A stretch of 5,728 nt of DNA, taken from positions 1 through 5,728 of the forward strand of contig WQXD01000244.1 in assembly GCA_009785015.1 (NCBI GenBank), in the 5' to 3' direction. Below, piece after piece: positions 1 to 5,728 of the stretch. Position 1 is the stretch's first letter, and the number at the start of each line of letters is the position of its first letter. This DNA is from Oscillospiraceae bacterium. Lineage in GTDB: Bacteria > Bacillota_A > Clostridia > Oscillospirales > WRJC01. The notes under the pieces were generated by a model. The model was not told the DNA's origin, did not search any database, and saw only the letters and a program-made list of their open reading frames with translations. The translations under genes were made by a program, and so were the position numbers.

Positions 1-375
1 CGGATGCCATGCCATATCATATCGGGTCAGTTTTTTGCCCTCCCTGGCCGCTTTGGCTATCTGCTTTTTGCTGTACGCTACATAACCCGATTTCTTTTTC
101 TCCTGGCAAAATCTGATAAACGCGTTACAGCAATCTTTTATCGCCTGTTTCGTCGCGTCATTGCTCACTTTGTACAACCATGCTTTTTCCTGCTTGTGCT
201 CCGTAAACTTTTTTCGGACTTCCGAATCAGACTGGTACTTTTTGTTCGCCTCGTAATACTCCATTTGCACCCCCAGCGTCCAGTTGTACGCATGACGTGC
301 CGCGTCTGCTGTCTCATATAGTTTGCTTTCTTGCTTTTTGTTCGGCAGCAGCATTACTTTTATGCTCTTAATCAT
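1..375 (-). CDS. tnpB: TnpB/OrfB-family RNA-guided nuclease of an IS200/IS605-type element, N-terminal part only
   Basis: Only the first 125 codons are present; the gene runs off the left edge with no stop. Reading the minus strand gives a protein starting MIKSIKVMLLPNKKQ, with ARHAYNWTL near residues 26-34, WLYKVSNDATKQAIKDC near 66-82, AFIRF at 85-89 and KKLTRYDMAWHP at the break. This is the helix-turn-helix N-terminal region of the OrfB_IS605/TnpB family, in the variant with a Lys-rich insertion before the usual PKFK segment. The family consists of RNA-guided DNA nucleases encoded by transposons; the RuvC and zinc-finger parts would lie outside the window. The ATG at 375 is preceded by GGAGG (385-389, nine bases away), and an in-frame TGA at 379-381 rules out a longer start. 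No TnpA gene is seen upstream, so the element may be a solo-tnpB type. Whether the gene is intact cannot be told. Confidence 0.87.
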   Translation of the reverse strand, partial: MIKSIKVMLLPNKKQESKLYETADAARHAYNWTLGVQMEYYEANKKYQSDSEVRKKFTEHKQEKAWLYKVSNDATKQAIKDCCNAFIRFCQEKKKSGYVAYSKKQIAKAAREGKKLTRYDMAWHP

Positions 376-393
376 TTGTCAACGCCTCCACGC

Positions 394-415
394 CAGATAA
401 TAGCTCTTCTATCTG
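394..415 (-). repeat. small inverted repeat in the gap between the GRE stop and tnpB
   Basis: CAGATA (394-399) and TATCTG (410-415) form a perfect 6-bp inverted repeat around a 10-base loop, just upstream of the tnpB ribosome binding site. It lies in the only gene-free stretch between the GRE and tnpB (376-448). IS200/IS605 elements carry subterminal hairpins at their ends, so this could belong to the left end of the element. It has no T-run after it on the minus strand, so it is a poor terminator for the GRE operon. A repeat this short can also occur by chance. Confidence 0.35.
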
Positions 416-448
416 CTTTCTGCCTTAATACAACATATAATTTTTTGA

Positions 449-2608
449 TTAATTTTGAATTATCCTGTCCACGACCAATTTGCGGAAATCCTTGGAAAGC
501 GTGCAGAAGTACACGGAAAAACCCGTGATGCGCACGACCATATCGGGGTATTTTTCGGGATGCTCGTAAGCGTCCGCCAGTTTTTCGCGGTCGATGATGT
601 TGATGTTTACAAGTGAGCCTCCCAATTCGTTGCAGTAAGTCATAAGAAAATTCGTTATGTTTTCAATGCCTTGTTTCCCTTTTGCGAGTGCCGGGTCGAT
701 TTCCAATTGGATCGGGGCGGTGTTGCCCCAGCAGGGCTGCACGGAGGCCACAGCTATGCCCATAGCGGTCAGCGCGCCCGAATCGCGGAACCCGGGTTCG
801 GGATTTGCCCCGTGCGTGATCGGTTCGCCCGCCTTGCGGCCGTTTGGCGTCGCCATCACCGCCCGGCCCATTCCGATCGTGTTCGCCCACGAAAAAAGCC
901 CCGGAATGCAGTTGTACCCGTCGGGCGTATTCGATTTTTTTGTGTGATACACCAGCATATCGGATAGGCGTTTCGCGTTTTCGTCGGCCTTTGTGCCGCC
1001 GTAACCGTAGTGCGGCGTATTTCGCATATACGCGCGCATATATTCGCGCCCCTCCCAGTTTTCGAGCAGGGCGCTTTCGATTTGCCGCCAGCTGAATTTG
1101 CGCTCATCCTCCGCGGCTCTTTCCAATGCGGCGAAACTGTCGGCGACCGTGCCCAAAGCGCAGAAATCTATCCCGAAATTGTAGTAATCGACGCTTCCGT
1201 GGGAAATATCAAACCCTTTTTCGATCGGGCCGTGGCACATGAAGTCGAGGGCCAGTTCCGGTTTTATCAGATGCGAATATTTTACATGCAAATCGATGGA
1301 CTCCTTGATGACGTCCACCGCAATGCCGAGATGGCGCTCAAACAGCTCCCAGAGCCTTTCAACCGACGGTTCGCCGCGCTCCATCATTTCCAAAAAAGCC
1401 ACTTCGAAAACTTTGGCCATATTGACCTTTACGGTGTCGTTGAGCGTGTATTCGGTGCCCGGCAGCGCGCACCAGTTGCAGCCCGTCTTATAGCGCGTGC
1501 GCGCGAGCTCTTCCGGATAGCCGTTTTTCATAAAGCCTTCGACCATGCAGCGGTCGCCGATATAGGCGGGGTTCCCGCATTTGTCCTCAAACATGTATTT
1601 TACACTGTGCGAAACAAACGCGCGGTCGATGTTTTCGTGTATGCGCAGGCAGAGCGCGGTGGGGATTTTCAGCCAATGGCTCGCCTCGATGGCCAGCCAG
1701 GAAATTCTATTCGTTCTGTCGGTGCCGTCGGGCCATGTGCCGCCGATTTCAAAATACTGCGTATCCTTGATCAACAGGCACGCGAGATGATAAGTCGCCT
1801 CATCTTCGCTCAGGGTGCCCTCCGCGATATCCCTGTCGAAGTGGGGCTTGAGCAAAATGTCCAGCGCGCCCCCCGCGCCCGAACCGTTATAGACGCAGGA
1901 TTGCATCAAAAACCACGAAAGCCACTGGCACGCCTCGAGAAACGTGTCGGGTTTGTCGTCCATGAGCTTGAAGTTCATGGCGGCCATGCGCTCGAGATTC
2001 TCTTTGAGATCGGGGTCTGTTTCGGCCTTGGCCGCCTCTCTTGCCGCTTCCGCGTTATGCCGGATCCACTGCCGGATACCGAAGATCACTTTTTCCTCCG
2101 CTTTCAAAAAAGCGAGCTTTTCGGGGTCGTTTTTGTGGACTTCCTGATAACGGCGGATTTTTTCCAATATGCCCTTGTATCCCAGTTCAAAGCCGATGCC
2201 GCCGGCGTCGTGGTGGAAATGGTGCGCCCCGCTCACGCCGGGCACCAAATCGTATTTTCTGTGAAACACGCGGAGCTCGGGATAATCATGCTCCGGGGGC
2301 CACTGGGTCCTTCCGAACCATTCCAATTTGGTCATGTACGCGCCCGCAAGCGAGCTGTACGGATCGATATAGGCGGGATGCGTGTCGAGCAAATCATAGA
2401 AAACGTCCGCCCATTCCGCCGCCCCGCGTATGATATTGTCGGAGTGGACCGACTTGGGTTCCCATTTCCAGTCGTCGGGCGGCACGACAAATCCTTTGTC
2501 GTCGGTGTTGAAAAATCCCGGGTTCTGATATTTCAAAAGCTTCTTTTGCGTCTCCTGCTCCTTTTTTTGTCTCAGAATATCAACTTTTTCACGATAGCCG
2601 AGAGCCAT
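449..2608 (-). CDS. glycyl radical enzyme (pyruvate formate-lyase-like family), function unassigned, atypical active-site loop
   Basis: A 719-residue cytosolic protein of the PFL/GRE family, whose members use a backbone glycyl radical to make a cysteine thiyl radical that starts substrate chemistry. The C-terminal loop is RITGFSVYF (693-701), matching the RVxGYSxxF-type radical loop, with Gly696 the likely radical site 23 residues from the end. The GRE block ATPNGRKAGEP (586-596) is present, followed by GNTAP (628-632). The expected cysteine loop reads TGCNWCALPGTEY (375-387), so Cys377 is the probable thiyl residue. Known dehydratases, lyases and decarboxylases have Cys-x-Glu here; this protein has Trp379 in place of Glu, plus an extra Cys380. 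It is shorter than many GRE eliminases (roughly 780-900 residues). The start is supported by AGGGAA (2615-2620) six bases ahead of the ATG. It lies 36 bases downstream of the sulfatase and is probably co-transcribed with it. No activase gene is in the window. GRE membership is near certain; the substrate is unknown, and PFL itself is unlikely because the Cys-Cys pair is absent. Confidence 0.94.
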   Translation of the reverse strand: MALGYREKVDILRQKKEQETQKKLLKYQNPGFFNTDDKGFVVPPDDWKWEPKSVHSDNIIRGAAEWADVFYDLLDTHPAYIDPYSSLAGAYMTKLEWFGRTQWPPEHDYPELRVFHRKYDLVPGVSGAHHFHHDAGGIGFELGYKGILEKIRRYQEVHKNDPEKLAFLKAEEKVIFGIRQWIRHNAEAAREAAKAETDPDLKENLERMAAMNFKLMDDKPDTFLEACQWLSWFLMQSCVYNGSGAGGALDILLKPHFDRDIAEGTLSEDEATYHLACLLIKDTQYFEIGGTWPDGTDRTNRISWLAIEASHWLKIPTALCLRIHENIDRAFVSHSVKYMFEDKCGNPAYIGDRCMVEGFMKNGYPEELARTRYKTGCNWCALPGTEYTLNDTVKVNMAKVFEVAFLEMMERGEPSVERLWELFERHLGIAVDVIKESIDLHVKYSHLIKPELALDFMCHGPIEKGFDISHGSVDYYNFGIDFCALGTVADSFAALERAAEDERKFSWRQIESALLENWEGREYMRAYMRNTPHYGYGGTKADENAKRLSDMLVYHTKKSNTPDGYNCIPGLFSWANTIGMGRAVMATPNGRKAGEPITHGANPEPGFRDSGALTAMGIAVASVQPCWGNTAPIQLEIDPALAKGKQGIENITNFLMTYCNELGGSLVNINIIDREKLADAYEHPEKYPDMVVRITGFSVYFCTLSKDFRKLVVDRIIQN

Positions 2609-2644
2609 GATAAATTCCCTTTCATAAAATTAATAACTGACGTT

Positions 2645-3982
2645 TCACGTTAAAGTGTACCTTTCGGCAAATTTGGCATTCCATTCGCGCTCGATTTGTT
2701 CTCGCCATTTGGTGGCCTCGGCGTTCAGCTTTTGCGCGAGTTCCGGCATTGTTTCTGCGAGGTTTGTTTTTTCGGAGGGATCCTCTGCGAGATTTGCCAG
2801 AAACACGGGCGCGATTTCGCCGTCGGAGAAATCGCCTTCGTACAGCTGCCCGTTTTGCACGAGCTTGTAATCCCCATGGCGCACGGCGGTTTGCGGGCCC
2901 ATTTCCCAAAACAGCATATCGTGGACCTGTTCACTGCCGCCGCACAGCGCCGGCATGATATCGGCTCCGTCGAGCTCATATCCGACGGGGTCCCCTCCTG
3001 CGGCCTTGAGCACCGTCGGGAATATGTCCATTGAAGCCACCGGTATGTCTATAACCTGGCCGGGGGCGATTTTTGCCGGATAGCGGATGATTCCCGGCAC
3101 GCGTATGCCGCCCTCGAACAGGCTGAATTTATGGCCTTTGAATATCCCCGCCGAACCGCCGTAATACGGGTCGGGCGTCCCGTCGAGCCAGTTGCGCGAT
3201 TCGCGGGAGGGCCCGTTGTCGCTCTGGTAATATATGATCGTATCGTCGTCTATGCCAAGGCGCGCGAGCTCCGCATTTATTTCGCCTATCCCGTCGTCGA
3301 CCGCCGAAATCATCGCCGCCATGACCTGCCGGTCCCACGGCAGATGGGCGAACCTGTCCATATATTTTTTCGGGGCGTGCATCGGGTAATGCGGCGCGTT
3401 ATATCCGAGGTACAGCAAAAACGGCTTGTCGCCTTTTGATTTTTCGCGTATATACCCCACCGCTTTTTCGCTTATCAATTCTGTGAAATATCTGCCGTTT
3501 TCATATGTTTCCAGGTCGTTTTCCCATAAATCGTGGAGCGGATTGTGCGGGCCGCCCCAGTAAAAAATATGCGAATAATAGTCGATGCAGCCCGCCATGA
3601 AACCGTAAAAATAATCGAACCCGTTTGAGAGCGGGCGGCAATTTTGCGCCAGCCCGAGATGCCACTTGCCTATGCACGCCGTGTCATAGCCCTGTTTTTT
3701 GAGCGCGGAGGCGATAGTCGGCGTATCGGGCATAAGCCCCGAGGCGCGCCGGTGCCCGGCGAGTATGGAGCGTACCCCCGCGTTTGCCGGATACCGTCCG
3801 GTGAGCAAAGCGGCGCGGGAGGGAGAACACACGGGACTGTTGGAGTACATGCAGGTAAATCTTGCCCCGCCCGCGGCGAGCGAATCGATATGCGGCGTCG
3901 CGAAGTCATTACTTCCCATACAGGATAAATCCGCGTATCCCTGGTCGTCCGTCATTATGATGATCACATTTGGTTTTTTCAC
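2645..3982 (-). CDS. cytosolic formylglycine-dependent sulfatase (type I sulfatase / alkaline phosphatase superfamily)
   Basis: Hydrolyses a sulfate ester; the substrate is not evident. Numbering from the GTG start (445 residues): KKPNVIIIMTDDQG (2-15) supplies the metal-binding Asp12 and Asp13. VCSPSRAALLTGR (51-63) is the sulfatase signature, with Cys52 the residue oxidised to formylglycine. GKWHLG (105-110) gives Lys106 and His108, APHYP (196-200) gives His198, SDNG (254-257) gives the metal ligands Asp255 and Asn256, and FKGHKFSLFEGGIRVPG (281-297) completes the active site. The C-terminal subdomain includes the usual DPSEKTNLAE segment. All expected catalytic residues are present. There is no signal peptide: the N-terminus goes straight into the first beta strand, so the enzyme should act in the cytoplasm, unlike many polysaccharide sulfatases. 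ATG codons at 4003 and 3991 are also in frame, but GTG 3982 is preferred from the ribosome binding site. First gene of an operon with the GRE. Being Cys-type, it needs a maturase, which is not encoded here. Confidence 0.95.
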   Translation of the reverse strand: MKKPNVIIIMTDDQGYADLSCMGSNDFATPHIDSLAAGGARFTCMYSNSPVCSPSRAALLTGRYPANAGVRSILAGHRRASGLMPDTPTIASALKKQGYDTACIGKWHLGLAQNCRPLSNGFDYFYGFMAGCIDYYSHIFYWGGPHNPLHDLWENDLETYENGRYFTELISEKAVGYIREKSKGDKPFLLYLGYNAPHYPMHAPKKYMDRFAHLPWDRQVMAAMISAVDDGIGEINAELARLGIDDDTIIYYQSDNGPSRESRNWLDGTPDPYYGGSAGIFKGHKFSLFEGGIRVPGIIRYPAKIAPGQVIDIPVASMDIFPTVLKAAGGDPVGYELDGADIMPALCGGSEQVHDMLFWEMGPQTAVRHGDYKLVQNGQLYEGDFSDGEIAPVFLANLAEDPSEKTNLAETMPELAQKLNAEATKWREQIEREWNAKFAERYTLT

Positions 3983-3992
3983 AAAAATCATG

Positions 3993-3998
3993 CCCCCT
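3993..3998 (-). promoter_or_regulatory. ribosome binding site that decides the sulfatase start
   Basis: AGGGGG on the minus strand lies ten bases ahead of GTG 3982 and pairs with the 16S anti-Shine-Dalgarno sequence with one G-U pair. It lies downstream of the in-frame ATG at 4003 and only one base from the ATG at 3991, so it can serve neither. No other purine-rich site is seen ahead of 4003. Starting at GTG gives the usual sulfatase N-terminus (M-K-K-P-N-V). Confidence 0.65.
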
Positions 3999-4020
3999 GA
4001 CATATATTATCAATTGCTTT

Positions 4021-4031
4021 ATTATATCACA
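4021..4031 (-). promoter_or_regulatory. extended -10 promoter for the sulfatase-GRE operon
   Basis: The minus strand reads TGTGATATAAT: a perfect TATAAT (4021-4026) with the TGn extension and the TRTG-type bases before it. No convincing -35 hexamer is seen at 16-18 bases, which is common for extended -10 promoters. Transcription would begin near 4014, leaving a leader of about 30 bases before the GTG start. That would place only about ten bases ahead of the ATG at 4003, another reason to prefer GTG. Confidence 0.65.
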
Positions 4032-4047
4032 TTTGTTTTTATATCTT

Positions 4048-4066
4048 TGAATTTTTTGTGAATTTT
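4048..4066 (+). repeat. 8-bp direct repeat one helical turn apart, between the divergent promoters
   Basis: TGAATTTT occurs at 4048-4055 and again at 4059-4066, an 11-base period. It lies just upstream of the left-facing promoter and about 35-50 bases upstream of the right-facing one. This is where an activator or repressor of both transcripts could bind. The stretch is AT-rich, so chance repetition is quite possible. Confidence 0.3.
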
Positions 4067-4095
4067 GAAGTGATTGGCTGTTTTATCGTTTTGGA

Positions 4096-4106
4096 TGTGA
4101 TATAAT
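4096..4106 (+). promoter_or_regulatory. extended -10 promoter for the aldo/keto reductase gene
   Basis: TGTGATATAAT, with a perfect TATAAT at 4101-4106 and TG at 4098-4099. The best -35 hexamer at a 17-base spacing (4078-4083, CTGTTT) is poor, as expected for an extended -10 site. The start would be near 4113, giving a leader of about 29 bases before ATG 4142. The geometry mirrors the promoter on the other strand: 36 bases from the -10 to the start codon here, 39 there. Confidence 0.68.
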
Positions 4107-4141
4107 TGTCATCATAAAATTGATTTTAGAGGGTTTGTGAA

Positions 4142-5191
4142 ATGAAAAAAAGAAAAATCGGGTCGGAAATAGAGATAAGCCGGATGGGAATGGGCTGCTG
4201 GTCGTTTGGCGGAGGGGAATACTGGGGGGCGCAAAGCCAAAAGGACGTCGAAACGGTCGTATGCAAAGCGTTGGATTGCGGCGTGAATTTTTTTGACACT
4301 GCGAGAATGTACAATGACGGCGAAAGCGAAAAGTCGCTTGGCTTGGCGTTGAAGGGGCGAAGGCATGAGGCCGTCGTCTGTTCAAAAGTGTCGCCCGCGA
4401 AAGCGTATTTCAAAACGCTGAAACAGGAATGCGAGGCGTCGCTTTTCAACCTTCGCACGGATTACTTGGATATCTATATGATGCACTGGCCCATCAACGC
4501 GTTCGGAATCAGGCATTTTACCGAAGACCCCGCAGTCATCGAAAACCCCCCGTCCGCCGCCGAGGCGTTCGGGGCGCTTTCCGATTTGAAAAAAGAAGGC
4601 AAAATCCGCGCGATAGGGGTGAGCAACTTCGGTTTGACGCAAATGAAAGAAGCGCTTGGTTTATGCCCCGAAATGATTGTGAACGAAATGTCGTACAATA
4701 TCATCTCGCGCGCGATAGAAGCGGAAATAATACCGTTCTGCAAACAAAACGACATATCGCTTATCACCTCGATGGCCCTGATGCAGGGCATTTTGAGCGG
4801 AAGATACGCCAAATTCGACGACATACCTCCCCATCAGGCGCATTCGCGGCATTTCAAAAACGAGCGGGGGCAGGGGACTTCGCGCCACTTTGAAGAGGGC
4901 GCGGAAGACGAAATCATGGAAGTGCAAAAAACGCTGGCTGAAATTTCGGCGGAACTGGGCATTTCAATCGCGCAGCTGTCCGTCGCATGGATATTTGCAA
5001 ATGAAGCGGTCGACTGCGCGCTGCTCGGCTCGCGGAACGAAACCGAGCTTTTGGAAAATATAAAGGCGGCGGATATTGTTTTGCCGGGCGACGTGATCGC
5101 GCAAATCGGCGCGGTGAGTTTGCCCGTTTTAAAAAAACTCGGCAACAACGCCGATTATTATGAAAATTCAAAAAACAGCAGGATATATTGA
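4142..5191 (+). CDS. aldo/keto reductase family oxidoreductase
   Basis: A 349-residue cytosolic NAD(P)H-dependent reductase of the aldo/keto reductase (beta/alpha)8-barrel family, which interconverts carbonyls and alcohols. The full catalytic tetrad is visible: Asp52 and Tyr57 in NFFDTARMYNDGE, Lys82 in VCSKV, and His115 in YMMHWP. GVSNF (159-163), MSYN (183-186) and the cofactor-binding GSRNETELLENI (296-307) are typical. It resembles the soluble bacterial YhdN/GSP69-like group by overall pattern, but the substrate cannot be read from sequence. The start is supported by AGAGGG (4128-4133), eight bases before the ATG, and by the promoter ahead of it. It is transcribed away from the sulfatase-GRE operon from a matching promoter, which suggests but does not prove a shared pathway, for example reduction of an aldehyde or ketone made by the GRE. 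Its TGA stop shares one base with the next gene's ATG. Confidence 0.95.
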   Translation: MKKRKIGSEIEISRMGMGCWSFGGGEYWGAQSQKDVETVVCKALDCGVNFFDTARMYNDGESEKSLGLALKGRRHEAVVCSKVSPAKAYFKTLKQECEASLFNLRTDYLDIYMMHWPINAFGIRHFTEDPAVIENPPSAAEAFGALSDLKKEGKIRAIGVSNFGLTQMKEALGLCPEMIVNEMSYNIISRAIEAEIIPFCKQNDISLITSMALMQGILSGRYAKFDDIPPHQAHSRHFKNERGQGTSRHFEEGAEDEIMEVQKTLAEISAELGISIAQLSVAWIFANEAVDCALLGSRNETELLENIKAADIVLPGDVIAQIGAVSLPVLKKLGNNADYYENSKNSRIY

Positions 5192-5728
5192 TGTATGGGA
5201 AAAATAACTGTCAAAAACCTACGACATTATTGGCGCTGTGCATACTCTTGTCTGCATCGGCGATTGCCGCGGAAAAAAATTCCGCCATATCAGTGGAGTA
5301 TTTGCCTGATACGAATTATATTTCCGAATTTGAAAATCTAAAAGATGATATTGTTTGGCGTGTAAATATTATCTATGAGAGACAAAACGAAAACGATAAA
5401 ACTTTATACGGTGTAAAACCTATCACGGAAGACAATATTGATTTTGCCAAGTCCTACAAAACATATCTCGATTTTTGGACCGGCATCGAATCTGCGGAAA
5501 GCCTGAAAGCGCATTTGGAAAAGTGCGGCTATTATTGGTCGGTTCCGGTGACAACCGGAAAAGCATATTATATCGTCAATATAGAAAAAGGATTGCCGTT
5601 ATCAGATGAAAGAAAATGGATTATAGGGAGCATTGGATATTTTTTCGATGAATTAACGCCGTATGAATATTTACAAAAATACAGCGATGACAGCGGACTG
5701 GATATAGTTCGTAAAAACAATATGTATC
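5191..5728 (+). CDS. exported protein of unknown family, N-terminal part
   Basis: An open frame of 179 codons, still open at the right edge. It starts at the ATG overlapping the reductase stop (TGATG), with AGGA at 5180-5183, seven bases upstream, as ribosome binding site; translation is probably coupled. Residues 1-27 form a Sec signal peptide: Lys4 and Lys9, a hydrophobic core TLLALCILLSASAIA (12-26), and a likely cleavage after Ala26 or Ala27. Cys17 sits inside the core without a proper lipobox, so this is not an obvious lipoprotein. The mature part is rich in Tyr, Asp, Glu and Lys, with no further membrane segment. I recognise no domain. It is clearly more AT-rich than the genes before it: bases 5341-5400 hold 17 G/C of 60, against 30 of 60 at 5041-5100. 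This may mean a different origin or weak codon selection. That it is real is supported by the signal peptide, the ribosome binding site and the long open frame. Confidence 0.78.
   Translation, partial: MYGKNNCQKPTTLLALCILLSASAIAAEKNSAISVEYLPDTNYISEFENLKDDIVWRVNIIYERQNENDKTLYGVKPITEDNIDFAKSYKTYLDFWTGIESAESLKAHLEKCGYYWSVPVTTGKAYYIVNIEKGLPLSDERKWIIGSIGYFFDELTPYEYLQKYSDDSGLDIVRKNNMY

Larger units (their letters stand above)
4021..4106. repeat. 12-bp perfect inverted repeat carrying the two divergent promoters
   Basis: ATTATATCACAT at 4021-4032 is the exact reverse complement of ATGTGATATAAT at 4095-4106, with 62 bases between the arms. Each arm contains the extended -10 element of the gene it faces. 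The repeat centres are 74 bases apart, close to seven turns of B-DNA, so both sites could face the same side of the helix. The simplest reading is two matching promoters; a shared regulator binding both arms is possible but not shown. Confidence 0.7.

Noticed and set aside
394..415. Rho-independent terminator for the GRE operon
   Set aside because: The stem is short and AT-rich and no T-run follows it on the minus strand.
378..458. A minus-strand frame ending in a TGA that overlaps the tnpB start (about 26 codons, ending RGGVDK)
   Set aside because: It has no supported start or family match, and further upstream it simply overlaps the GRE coding sequence in another frame. The overlap with tnpB looks accidental.
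4..528. Two plus-strand open frames (4-321 and 331-528)
   Set aside because: They are antisense to tnpB and to the 3' end of the GRE gene. The minus-strand reading gives a recognisable TnpB N-terminus with a good ribosome binding site.
1010..2653. A 547-codon open frame on the plus strand, antisense to the GRE gene
   Set aside because: It lies almost wholly within the GRE coding region on the other strand, has no recognisable domain, and its existence follows from the codon use of the GRE gene. The GRE has family motifs from end to end.
3129..3909. Open frames on both strands within the sulfatase region (for example 3131-3439 plus, 3670-3909 minus)
   Set aside because: All overlap conserved sulfatase coding sequence and show no family motifs or start signals of their own.
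4021..4106. CRP/FNR-type binding sites suggested by TGTGA in both repeat arms
   Set aside because: Neither TGTGA has the paired TCACA half-site at the right distance. In each case it is better explained as the TG extension of the -10 promoter.
1..5728. CRISPR arrays, tRNA or rRNA genes, riboswitches
   Set aside because: No regularly spaced repeats, cloverleaf-like sequences or ribosomal RNA stretches were seen, and the non-coding gaps (73, 36 and 159 bases) are too short for most of these.

Overview
The window holds parts of five protein-coding genes and looks like an accessory region of an anaerobic bacterium. The strongest sign of anaerobic life is a full-length glycyl radical enzyme (GRE), because this class is destroyed by oxygen. 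Shine-Dalgarno sites are clear and the two promoters are of the extended -10 type, which would suit Bacillota. The GRE plus sulfatase pairing would also suit a sulfatase-rich gut or sediment lineage such as Lentisphaerota. The sequence alone does not settle the phylum.

Layout, left to right. Bases 1-375 (minus strand) are the N-terminal 125 codons of a TnpB/OrfB protein of the IS200/IS605 superfamily, cut by the window edge. A 73-base gap with a small hairpin separates it from the GRE gene (449-2608, minus). Thirty-six bases upstream of the GRE, on the same strand, lies a formylglycine-type sulfatase (2645-3982, minus, probable GTG start). Sulfatase and GRE form a two-gene operon read right to left. 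A compact divergent control region (3983-4141) follows, with two mirror-image copies of the same extended -10 promoter. An aldo/keto reductase (4142-5191, plus) is read from the right-hand copy. Its stop codon overlaps the start of an exported protein of unknown family (5191 to the right edge).

How the genes may work together (inference): the sulfatase has no export signal, so it probably removes sulfate from a small sulfated compound inside the cell. The GRE could then carry out a radical reaction on the product, and the divergently transcribed reductase could reduce a carbonyl product using NAD(P)H. The GRE is the most interesting item. It has a good glycyl-radical loop near its C-terminus. 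Its active-site loop reads Gly-Cys-Asn-Trp-Cys, so it lacks the Cys-x-Glu of the known GRE dehydratases, lyases and decarboxylases, and its substrate cannot be predicted. Both operon enzymes normally need a radical-SAM maturase (GRE activase and anaerobic sulfatase maturase). Neither maturase is in the window, and the site just downstream of the GRE, where an activase might be expected, holds the transposon gene.
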